A DNA stretch of 39,323 nucleotides. Source: an uncultured Bacteroidales bacterium (GTDB lineage: Bacteria > Bacteroidota > Bacteroidia > Bacteroidales > UBA932). This document shows positions 33,331 through 39,242 of this stretch, piece by piece. The translations under genes were made by a program, and so were the position numbers. The notes below the pieces were generated by a model that made no database searches, was not told the DNA's origin, and saw only the letters and a list, made by a program, of their open reading frames with translations. Where the stretch lies: NCBI GenBank assembly GCA_900318015.1, contig ONJB01000014.1, positions 1 through 39,323 of the forward strand, read 5' to 3'. Numbering within the stretch: position 1 is the first letter of the stretch; each line of letters starts with the position of its first letter.

Positions 33331-33450
33331 ACCGTCAACCGCTGGTTCGCCCGTCGGTACAACGTCAACAACGCTTGGAATTTCAACTCGACGAACGGCA
33401 ACCTCAACAACAACAACGTCAACAACGCTAATCGCTGTCAGGCGGTCACG
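33331..33450 (+). repeat. TR: DGR template repeat (TR)
   Basis: 120 nt between the Avd-like gene and RT. It is dense in AAC/AAT codons: 15 AAY codons in the VR frame, with four AAC in a row at 33406-33417. AAY codons cannot mutate at A to a stop, so any A-substitution stays open. It ends GCTGTCAGGCGGTCACG like the VR. Beyond, both continue with TTTrCCGA (TR TTTACCGA at 33453-33460; VR TTTGCCGA at 32769-32776) offset by one base, an IMH*/IMH-like divergence. Confidence 0.95.
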
Positions 33451-33485
33451 AATTTACCGAGAAAGTCTTTATACGCTGCGACAAG

Positions 33486-34697
33486 ATGGATAGAAGGACG
33501 CGCTTCGCACATCTCACGGATGTCTACTTCGACACCCGCAGGAACAAGCGCTACGGCCGGGATTCGATGGTCTACGAGATGTCGTGGACCGCGAACCTGG
33601 TGCGCGACTTCCGCGACCGTGAGGACCGAACGCTCCGAATCCTTCACAACTATGCCTTCCTCGTCTCCGTCCCAAAATGGAGGGAGATCATGGCGACCGA
33701 ATTCAAGGGGCGCCTGGCGGATCACGAGATCTGCGAGGTTGTCATACCGGCAGCGAACGCAGTCTTGTCTCCGTATTCCTACAACAATAGGAAAGGGATG
33801 GGTGCCCAGGCGGCGATCAATCGGCTTATCGAGAACATTCTCATCGCCAGCGACAGGTACACGTCGCCAGCCAGAATCATCAAGCTCGACCTGAAGGGGT
33901 ATTTCCCTTCGGCACGGTGGGACTACGCCGAGGAGTGCCTTAGCCGCGTGATAGACATCTCCGGCTACGAGGATAAGGATTACCTGAAATGGCTCACGAT
34001 GGTCGCGGTCCACTGCAACCCTGCGGCTCACTGTGAGCTCCGAACCCCGCGCTACCTATGGAAGGAGCACATCGCTCCGGACAAATCCCTCCTGGCTAAG
34101 CCGGAAGGCGAGGGTGCGGCCATTGGTCGCCTCATCTGGCAGACCGCGATGGGCCTGTATGTGAATGACGAGATTCGGTGGCTCACGGAGGAGTGCGGCA
34201 TCCTTACGGTCTGCTTTGTGGACGACATCGTGATGGCTGTACCTGAGCATCTTCACGGCTACGCCCTGGGCCTCATTCCTGAGCTCCGCCGCCGGCTGGC
34301 CGAGAAGGGCGTCCGCCTCAATGAGAAGAAGTTCTACGACCAGCCTTTCGGTCATGGCGTGGAATTCCTCGGTTCGCATGTCAAGCCGTTCAGGATTCAT
34401 CTGAACGACAGCTCATACGGACGCGCCCTCTCCAGGGTGCACGAGCTGAACCGCGTAGTCGCGAAGGAGGAGCATCTGGACGACTTCGTCGCCTCTATCA
34501 ACAGCTACACCGGACTAATGAAGAACCGGAACGAATACCGCCGCATCGGGGAGCTTCGTGAGAAGGTGGACCCGTCCTGGTGGGAATTTGTCGAATGGGA
34601 CGACCGTAGGCAGTGCGTGCGCTGCCGCCCCGGCTTCACCCGCAACGAACGCTTAAACCGAAAATATCATTTGAACCTTAAAAGAAAACCGCTATGA
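33486..34697 (+). CDS. DGR reverse transcriptase (403 aa)
   Basis: Motif A contains KLDLKGYFPS (Asp135). The DGR-specific motif 4 reads IGRLIWQ (residues 213-219), where the family usually has I/L/V-G-x-x-x-S-Q. The catalytic FVDD is at 244-247 (CFVDDIVMAVP). The fingers segment MGAQAAINRLIENILIA, the thumb region and Arg-rich C terminus (RRQCVRCRPGFTRNERLNRK) follow. The DGR RT copies TR RNA into mutagenised cDNA. It starts 35 bp after the TR, and the 5' half-site of its mRNA may be part of the template RNA. Length (403 aa) is normal. Confidence 0.93.
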   Translation: MDRRTRFAHLTDVYFDTRRNKRYGRDSMVYEMSWTANLVRDFRDREDRTLRILHNYAFLVSVPKWREIMATEFKGRLADHEICEVVIPAANAVLSPYSYNNRKGMGAQAAINRLIENILIASDRYTSPARIIKLDLKGYFPSARWDYAEECLSRVIDISGYEDKDYLKWLTMVAVHCNPAAHCELRTPRYLWKEHIAPDKSLLAKPEGEGAAIGRLIWQTAMGLYVNDEIRWLTEECGILTVCFVDDIVMAVPEHLHGYALGLIPELRRRLAEKGVRLNEKKFYDQPFGHGVEFLGSHVKPFRIHLNDSSYGRALSRVHELNRVVAKEEHLDDFVASINSYTGLMKNRNEYRRIGELREKVDPSWWEFVEWDDRRQCVRCRPGFTRNERLNRKYHLNLKRKPL

Positions 34698-35200
34698 ACG
34701 AAGAGACAAGAGAACAGCAGAACGAACTGGAAACTCAGCGCCTGAACATCGAGGCGCGGATGGCATCCGTCCTTCCGTCCGTCATCGACTATGTGACCGG
34801 CCTGTCCGGTTTCAAGAACAAGTATCCCGCCGCAGCTGCCGAATACGCCGCAGCGAAAGAGGAGGAAGCTGATGTTGAGGTCGGCCTCTCCGAGTGGAAG
34901 TTTCGCATCGGGGAGTGGGTGAACGCCGGCGACGAGCTCCTCTGCGACGGGAGGATCTACGAGGTTCTCCAGGGTCACTACCTCCAGGAGGACTGGAAGC
35001 CCGGCGAGGTGCCTGCCCTCTACCGACTCAAGAGCGACCCCGGAGAGGAGTGGCCGGAATGGATCCAGCCGACCGGCGCGCATGACACCTACGCCAAGGG
35101 TGCAAAGGTGACCTACAAGGGCCAGCACTATGTCTCCCTCATCGACAACAACTCCTGGAGCCCCGAGGCCTATCCTGCGGGCTGGGAGCTCCAGCCTTAA
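34694..35200 (+). CDS. Carbohydrate-binding (CBM5/12-type) protein (168 aa)
   Basis: The C-terminal 50 residues, EWIQPTGAHDTYAKGAKVTY then KGQHYVSLIDNNSWSPEAYP and AGWELQP, match the chitin-binding/CBM5/12 module (W.qp.gAHDaY..Gd.V.y.G..Y.s..d.N.W.P). The N-terminal part is helical (ETREQQNELETQRLNIEARM). It probably binds cell-surface polysaccharide and could belong to the tail tip or help endolysin targeting. It overlaps the RT stop (ATGA) and precedes the lysis genes. Confidence 0.75.
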   Translation: MNEETREQQNELETQRLNIEARMASVLPSVIDYVTGLSGFKNKYPAAAAEYAAAKEEEADVEVGLSEWKFRIGEWVNAGDELLCDGRIYEVLQGHYLQEDWKPGEVPALYRLKSDPGEEWPEWIQPTGAHDTYAKGAKVTYKGQHYVSLIDNNSWSPEAYPAGWELQP

Positions 35201-35212
35201 TTCCCTTACGCT

Positions 35213-35566
35213 ATGGAGACGAATATCTGGGTGACTGTCATCACGGGAGCATTCAGTCTTCTCGCCGGCGGAGGCCTTTGGGGCTGGATCAAGTCGAGGG
35301 AGGAGAAGCGGAAGACCCCGTATGACATGTTCATGGAGCTCCTGAGGGAGCAGAAGAAATTCTACGAGGCGCGGAACGCCGACTACGAGCGCGAGAAGCT
35401 CGACTCGGCCGAGAAATCCTCCGTCATCATGCAGAGCCACTTCTGCAAGCATAAGTACAAGGACGAGAACATCGTCTGCCCTGTGGACGTGGCCAATGAC
35501 AAGCGGCTGAAGAAGCGCTGCGAGCGCTGCGGCCTGAACGAGAACGAGGAGGCTGCTGCGGAATGA
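35213..35566 (+). CDS. Membrane-anchored coiled-coil protein, lysis-module (117 aa)
   Basis: Hydrophobic helix at residues 5-24 (IWVTVITGAFSLLAGGGLWG), then a long charged helix (KSREEKRKTPYDMFMELLRE, FYEARNADYEREKLDSAEKS) and Cys-containing end (FCKHKY, CPVD, RCERCGLNENEE). It sits directly before the amidase, overlapping it by ATGA. Such proteins are often holins or their regulators in Bacteroides phages. With one TM helix, it may act as pinholin/antiholin or Rz-like protein. Uncertain. Confidence 0.55.
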   Translation: METNIWVTVITGAFSLLAGGGLWGWIKSREEKRKTPYDMFMELLREQKKFYEARNADYEREKLDSAEKSSVIMQSHFCKHKYKDENIVCPVDVANDKRLKKRCERCGLNENEEAAAE

Positions 35567-36153
35567 GGATCCTCATCGACAACGGTCACGGAATCGAGAC
35601 GCCCGGGAAGCGTTCCCCGGACGGAATCTTCAGGGAGTATGCCTGGGCCCGTGAGGTGTCGCGGATGATCTGCGACATCTTGCAGGCCGAAGGCTACGAC
35701 GCGCAGCTGCTGGTTCCGGAGGTTGAGGACATCTCCCTGGACGAGCGCTGCCGCCGGGCGAACCGGTTCCCGAAGACGGACACCATCCTCGTGTCCATCC
35801 ACAACAACGCCGCCGGTAAGGGTGACAGGTGGATGGGCGCCCGGGGGTGGTCCATCTTCACGACGAAGGGAATCACCCAGGCGGACAAGCTGGCCGACCG
35901 GATCTGGCGCCGCGCGAAGGAGACCTTCGCCTGGCCGCTGACCGTCCGGTCGTACTCGACGGCTGTGATGGGACACGACTACGAAGAGAACTTCTACATC
36001 CTCATGCACAGCTGGTGTCCCGCCGTCATCATCGAGAACTTCTTCCAGGACAACCGCGAGGATGTCGCCTACCTGATGTCGGACGAGGGGAAGGCCGCCT
36101 GCGCCGAGGTGGCCGTCCTCGGAATCAAGGACTACCTGAACAATGACCGCTAA
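35563..36153 (+). CDS. Endolysin, N-acetylmuramoyl-L-alanine amidase (196 aa)
   Basis: Amidase_3 type: ILIDNGHG (His9), GIFREYAWAR (Glu25), LVSIHNNA (His80) and VIIENFFQDN (Glu158) give the zinc ligands and catalytic Glu in the usual order and spacing. It cleaves the bond between N-acetylmuramic acid and L-alanine in peptidoglycan during lysis. It lacks a signal peptide, so it needs a holin. ATGA overlap on both sides places it in the lysis operon. Confidence 0.9.
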   Translation: MRILIDNGHGIETPGKRSPDGIFREYAWAREVSRMICDILQAEGYDAQLLVPEVEDISLDERCRRANRFPKTDTILVSIHNNAAGKGDRWMGARGWSIFTTKGITQADKLADRIWRRAKETFAWPLTVRSYSTAVMGHDYEENFYILMHSWCPAVIIENFFQDNREDVAYLMSDEGKAACAEVAVLGIKDYLNNDR

Positions 36154-36643
36154 GACCTGGCTCCAGCTCGCCGCCGTCCTGGCCGCTTTCCTCCTGTCGC
36201 TCGCCGTGTCCTTCTGGGCGGGGCGGACCGTCGGCAGGAGGGAGGCGCCGTCCGGGAAGCCGGACACCGTCAGGATCGAGAGGTGGCTGCCGGCGCCTAT
36301 ACCTGAGCCGGACTCGACGCAGCTCAGGCCGAAGGTGGTCTATCTCCCCAGGGCGGTCCACGACACGACCTTCGTCCACGACACGACCGCAGTCCATGAT
36401 TCCGTCCTCGTGGAGGTCCCCATCACGGAGAAGCGCTACGAGGCGGACAGCTACCGCGCCACGGTCAGGGGATTCCAGCCGGAGCTCGTGGATATCTGGG
36501 TGAAGGAGACCTCGACCACAATCCGCGTCCCTTATCGGAAGCACTGGAATTTCACCGTCGGCCCGCAGGTCGGAATCGGCTATACCCCCGCGGGGGTGCA
36601 GCCATACGCCGGGGCCGGCATCACATTCGGATATTCGTTCTAA
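36143..36643 (+). CDS. Spanin-like membrane protein (166 aa)
   Basis: An N-terminal helix (LQLAAVLAAFLLSLAVSFWA, about residues 7-26) is followed by a periplasmic-type linker rich in Pro and Thr (PAPIPEPDSTQLRP; DTTFVHDTTAVHDSV) and a C-terminal beta stretch GPQVGIGYTPAGVQPYAGAG and TFGYSF. The final phenylalanine after beta strands resembles outer-membrane targeting. Inner-membrane anchor plus outer-membrane end fits a unimolecular spanin. It overlaps the amidase by 11 bp and ends the late operon. Confidence 0.5.
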   Translation: MTAKTWLQLAAVLAAFLLSLAVSFWAGRTVGRREAPSGKPDTVRIERWLPAPIPEPDSTQLRPKVVYLPRAVHDTTFVHDTTAVHDSVLVEVPITEKRYEADSYRATVRGFQPELVDIWVKETSTTIRVPYRKHWNFTVGPQVGIGYTPAGVQPYAGAGITFGYSF

Positions 36644-36689
36644 GACCCACATCCCCGCCGAGGGGTTGTAATCAGTGTTAAGTTTCTCC

Positions 36690-36730
36690 GCCGGGCTGCG
36701 TCGTGATGACGCGGACCCGGCACCGTTTTT
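36690..36730 (+). terminator. Rho-independent terminator of the late operon
   Basis: GCCGGG (36690-36695) pairs with CCCGGC (36716-36721), and GCGTC (36698-36702) with GACGC (36708-36712), with a small internal loop and a GTGAT tip, then TTTTT at 36726-36730. A smaller CCCC/GGGG hairpin lies before it (36653-36665). It lies between the convergent late operon and integrase gene, so it stops late transcripts. Confidence 0.85.
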
Positions 36731-36762
36731 ACTCGGTTTCTACTCGCATTACTCGAGTAAGG

Positions 36763-36790
36763 GACATCTTGCGGACATCCGCAAAATGTC
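36763..36790. promoter_or_regulatory. 13-bp inverted repeat beyond the integrase 3' end
   Basis: GACATCTTGCGGA (36763-36775) pairs with TCCGCAAAATGTC (36778-36790) with one G-T mismatch. No T-run follows on either strand, so it is a protein-binding dyad or RNA-level hairpin at the 3' end of the integrase transcript rather than a standard terminator. Confidence 0.45.
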
Positions 36791-36797
36791 AAGAAAA

Positions 36798-36859
36798 TTG
36801 CATTATTTGGAAATTAATTGGCGAATTGTGCAATTTCTTTGCATAATTCGGAAATTTAA
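36798..36859. repeat. Two imperfect direct repeats by the integrase stop
   Basis: TTGCATTATTTGGAAATTAA (36798-36817) and TTGCATAATTCGGAAATTTAA-like sequence (36839-36859) are about 41 bp apart in an AT-rich patch. The second overlaps the integrase stop. They may bind a regulator or integrase/Xis. Confidence 0.4.
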
Positions 36860-38097
36860 CCGGCATTTCCGGAAAGCTGCTTCTTCAGCTCGTCGAAGCT
36901 CCGGGCGAACATATCCTCGACGGTCTGCTTCCTCTTCCCGTAGAGGACATAGTCGATGACCTGCCGGTTCGCCCTGTCGATACGGGAGATGTCGAAGTCG
37001 ATGTAGATGTCGGTGACGGTCTTCCCGACGCCGTGACCGGCGGCCGCGACGATCGTCTCCTTCGGTATCTCGAGCTCCGTCGCTATCGTCATCCAGGAGT
37101 GGCGGGTCCAGTACATCGAAATCCTCGGGAGGCCCAGCTTCGCGGCCACGTCCTTCAGGACGTTGTTCACCCGGGAGGTCCAGTGGCAGGTCTTCGCGTA
37201 GGTGTCCAGGGGGTTGAGGAGATATCTCTTGCCGGCCATCCGCTCGAAGATCGCCTGGCATTCCGGCTCCATCTTAATGGTGTACGGCTTGTGCGTCTTC
37301 GCCCTCCAGAACTCCAGGCGGCCGTCCACGATGTCGGTGGCGTGGAGGAGGTCCTCGGTGTTCATTCCTATCAGAAAGAAGCTGGCGAAGAAGAAGTCGA
37401 CGTACTTGCGCTGCCAGTCCGGGAGCTCGGCGTTGTACAGGCGCCGCAGGTTCTCCGCCGAGAGGTGGCGCTTCCTCGTCACCTCGTTCCTGATGGGATA
37501 GCAGAGGTAGGGGTAGTGCTGCGTGATGCCGTGCTTGCGGGCGTAGTTGAACACGGCGCGGATGTTCCTCAGGTGGATGTTCCTGGCGTTCTTCTTCGGG
37601 GAGGTCCTGGCGAGGAAGGCGTCGAAGCGGTCAAGCCATCCGATGCCGACATCCTCGAAGGCGAGGCGCTCGGCCTTCGGGTCGAAGGCGAGGATCCTGG
37701 CGACGGTCGCGAGGTAGATCTCCTTCGTGCGGGGTTTCAGCTTCGGCTGGTCCGCGTAGACGCGGAAGGTTTCCAGGAGGCGCGCCGGCCTCCGCTCGAC
37801 GGGTGACATCTCTTCCAGGATGCGGTCGCGGACCTCGCGGGCGGAGAGTCCATCGAGCTTCCGGCTCCGCTGCAGTTCGAGGAGGATGGCGTCGGCGTTT
37901 GCCTTCTTCAGTTCGGCGGAGAGCTGAACGGCCTGGGACTTCGCCTTCTGGGCGGCGACGTCCCAGTCGGAGGGGAGGAGGCGGATGCCGGTGGAGAGAT
38001 AGGAGACGGTGCGGTCCTTGGTGATGGAGATCTTGAGCAGCGCGGATTTTCCGGGCCCGGTCTTCCTGGTGTCGAGGTAGAACTTGGTGGTGATCAT
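36856..38097 (-). CDS. int: Tyrosine recombinase (phage integrase), about 413 aa
   Basis: The start is set at 38097 (MITTKFYLDTRK), where the typical Bacteroidales SAM-like N-terminal begins; the longer frame to 38160 would run through attP arms. The arm-binding domain (KSALLKISITKDRTVSYLST) and core-binding domain precede the catalytic part. There, FLIGMNTEDLLHA has Asn where Arg I is expected, as IntDOT is known to lack this Arg. Then come Lys in FWRAKTHKPYTI, MYWTRHSWMT (Tyr in the His position, Arg332 kept), AAGHGV (His355) and nucleophile DIYIDFD (Tyr365). It integrates the phage at tRNA-Ser. Confidence 0.9.
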   Translation of the reverse strand: MITTKFYLDTRKTGPGKSALLKISITKDRTVSYLSTGIRLLPSDWDVAAQKAKSQAVQLSAELKKANADAILLELQRSRKLDGLSAREVRDRILEEMSPVERRPARLLETFRVYADQPKLKPRTKEIYLATVARILAFDPKAERLAFEDVGIGWLDRFDAFLARTSPKKNARNIHLRNIRAVFNYARKHGITQHYPYLCYPIRNEVTRKRHLSAENLRRLYNAELPDWQRKYVDFFFASFFLIGMNTEDLLHATDIVDGRLEFWRAKTHKPYTIKMEPECQAIFERMAGKRYLLNPLDTYAKTCHWTSRVNNVLKDVAAKLGLPRISMYWTRHSWMTIATELEIPKETIVAAAGHGVGKTVTDIYIDFDISRIDRANRQVIDYVLYGKRKQTVEDMFARSFDELKKQLSGNAG

Positions 38098-38120
38098 GAT
38101 TTGAGAAGGTGTTTGAGAAA

Positions 38121-38141
38121 GTCGCAAACAAGTCGCAAACA
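38121..38141. promoter_or_regulatory. Integrase arm-type sites, left pair (P arm)
   Basis: Two direct copies of GTCGCAAACA at 38121-38130 and 38132-38141, 11 bp apart, one helical turn. The same pair occurs on the other side of the core (38377-38397). Symmetric placement around the core supports integrase arm binding. Confidence 0.65.
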
Positions 38142-38144
38142 AAA

Positions 38145-38180
38145 TGCACCTATTTTGCACATATTTGCACGAAAATGCAC
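38145..38180. repeat. Phased TGCAC repeats in attP
   Basis: TGCAC occurs at 38145, 38156, 38166 and 38176, spaced 11, 10 and 10 bp, with inverted GTGCA at 38217-38221 and 38226-38230. Helical phasing suggests a protein (integrase, Xis or host factor) bound on one face. Confidence 0.55.
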
Positions 38181-38258
38181 GACTGTTGCCTTTTTTTTAT
38201 GCGAAGCAGGGCGGTCGTGCAAATAGTGCAACCGATTGATTATCGGTGTTTTATGTCG

Positions 38259-38324
38259 CGGAGAGAGCGAGATTCGAACTCGCGATACCCTTTTGGGGTA
38301 CACACGCTTTCCAGGCGTGTGTAC
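38259..38324 (-). other. attP: attP core: 3' part of tRNA-Ser(GGA)
   Basis: Read on the minus strand, the sequence contains a tRNA-Ser anticodon arm (CACGC-CTGGAAA-GCGTG, anticodon GGA; 38303-38319), the long serine variable arm (TACCCC-AAAA-GGGTA), the T arm (GCGAG-TTCGAAT-CTCGC; 38267-38283) and the acceptor 3' strand TCTCTCC plus discriminator G (38259-38266). The 5' half (acceptor and D arm) is absent. The phage therefore carries the part that restores the host tRNA on integration. A 10-bp palindrome (GTACACACGC, 38298-38324) spans the anticodon stem. Confidence 0.88.
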
Positions 38325-38376
38325 ACTAACGGATAACCCTCTGAACCTTAACTACTTGCAAAACGGCATTTTTCAA

Positions 38377-38397
38377 GTTGCAAACAGGTCGCAAACA
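38377..38397. promoter_or_regulatory. Integrase arm-type sites, right pair (P' arm)
   Basis: GTTGCAAACA (38377-38386) and GTCGCAAACA (38388-38397), 11 bp apart, mirror the left pair's spacing. They lie between the core and the membrane-protein gene. Confidence 0.65.
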
Positions 38398-38451
38398 AAG
38401 ATAGTGTAAACTGCGGTTATAAACAACGGAAATAAACGAAATTAACAACCA

Positions 38452-38482
38452 CCCCGGGAGGCTGACGGTCAGCTTCTCGGGG
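38452..38482 (-). terminator. Terminator of the repressor operon
   Basis: CCCCGGGAGGCTGAC (38452-38466) and GTCAGCTTCTCGGGG (38468-38482) form a long stem with two G-T pairs. On the minus strand a T-rich tail (TGGTTGTTAATTT) follows. The stem overlaps the last codons and the stop of the gene at 38469. It would stop repressor-operon transcripts before attP, and can also work in the plus direction. Confidence 0.65.
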
Positions 38483-38738
38483 CTTCGTTTTCATTCGGCT
38501 CGTCCTTGCCGATGGCGAACGCCTGGTCTCCCTTCTCGAACAGGTCGCGCTCGGCGGAGCGGACGAGGACGGCGAGGCCGCGGAACAGGGGACGGGCGAT
38601 GATGCACGCGATGCCTGAGACGGCGATGGATCCGTCCTGGGCGATGATGGCGACCGCGACCGCGATGATGCCGATGATCAGGAAGAGCGCGGACCAGGTG
38701 TCGATGGCCTGGCTGGTTTTGAGATTTGGCTTTTTCAT
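38469..38738 (-). CDS. Small membrane protein of the lysogeny module (89 aa)
   Basis: Two hydrophobic segments (WSALFLIIGIIAVAVAIIAQ, about residues 15-34; SIAVSGIACIIARPLFRGLA, about 37-56) precede a charged tail (RSAERDLFEKGDQAFAIGKD). It is transcribed with the repressor (31 bp downstream of it) and so should be made in the lysogen. A superinfection-exclusion role is plausible by position and topology, but not shown. Confidence 0.65.
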   Translation of the reverse strand: MKKPNLKTSQAIDTWSALFLIIGIIAVAVAIIAQDGSIAVSGIACIIARPLFRGLAVLVRSAERDLFEKGDQAFAIGKDEPNENEAPRS

Positions 38739-38769
38739 TTGATTGGGGGTTTATAGAAGTTCAACTTGA

Positions 38770-39174
38770 TTATCCGGTGATTCCTTTTTTTGCCTGGGCG
38801 GTCTCTCCGCCGGTGAGGCGGTCGACCATAGCGGCGAGCCTGGCGATGTTCGCTTCCTGCTGGCTGAGTGTGACACTCATATTGACGACGAGCTGCTTTG
38901 CTGCGCCGGTCAGGACGAGCGGTTCTTCGTCCCTCTCTGCGCGGGGCGGCTTCGCCCAGATCATTTCGCCTTCACCGGAGAGCAGCCATGCCTGGCTGAT
39001 TTCAGGAAACGCCGTAACAATTTTACGGGCGAGATCCTGGGAGATGTTTTTCGTTCTCCCGGCGGCAACATCATACAAACCCTGCGGCCTGGCGTAGCCA
39101 AGGCGCTCTGAGAGGGTTTTCACGTTGGTCTTCGTGTATCGAAGGACCTCATTGAATCTTTCTGCTGGAGTCAT
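38770..39174 (-). CDS. XRE-type HTH phage repressor (134 aa)
   Basis: The N-terminal 70 residues hold a helix-turn-helix: ERFNEVLRYTKTNVKTLSER, then LGYARPQGLYDVAAGRTKNI and DLARKIVTAFPEISQAWLLS, typical of Bacteroidales phage repressors ('W.L.GeG.M'). The C-terminal half is a helix (VNMSVTLSQQEANIARLAAM) likely for oligomerisation. There is no LexA-like peptidase domain, so induction would not be by RecA-driven self-cleavage. It is divergent to the early promoter, as expected for the immunity repressor. Confidence 0.8.
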   Translation of the reverse strand: MTPAERFNEVLRYTKTNVKTLSERLGYARPQGLYDVAAGRTKNISQDLARKIVTAFPEISQAWLLSGEGEMIWAKPPRAERDEEPLVLTGAAKQLVVNMSVTLSQQEANIARLAAMVDRLTGGETAQAKKGITG

Positions 39175-39195
39175 ATCATAACGGGGTTAACTGAA

Positions 39196-39209
39196 TTTTT
39201 TGTAAAAAA
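39196..39209. promoter_or_regulatory. Candidate repressor operator dyad
   Basis: A short perfect dyad (six T, GT, six A) lies between the repressor start codon and the -33 box of the early promoter. Its place fits an operator, but the AT-only composition makes chance plausible and no second copy was seen nearby. Confidence 0.25.
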
Positions 39210-39211
39210 GT

Positions 39212-39242
39212 TTTGGAGTTTCCGTAATTATCTGTATTTTTG
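39212..39242 (+). promoter_or_regulatory. Early (rightward) promoter, Bacteroidetes type
   Basis: TTTG at 39212-39215 and TATTTTTG at 39235-39242 are separated by 19 bp. This is the Bacteroidetes primary sigma consensus (-33 TTTG, -7 TAnnTTTG). The -7 box recurs at 11-18 because of the terminal redundancy. Transcription would begin about 7 bp downstream and reach the first early start codon (position 53 of the circle) after a leader of roughly 25-30 nt. The promoter lies divergently just upstream of the repressor gene, as expected for the lytic promoter a repressor controls. Confidence 0.75.

Noticed and set aside
33112-33894. Plus-strand frame running through the TR in the VR reading frame
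   Set aside because: It overlaps the Avd-like gene and the RT in a different frame. The TR is open only because it mirrors the VR frame.
38098-38160. Longer integrase start at 38160
   Set aside because: It would translate the attP arm repeats. The extra 21 residues are unlike integrase N termini.
38259-38340. Functional phage tRNA-Ser
   Set aside because: The acceptor 5' strand (GGAGAGA expected) and D arm are missing. It is the 3' part only, so attP rather than a gene.
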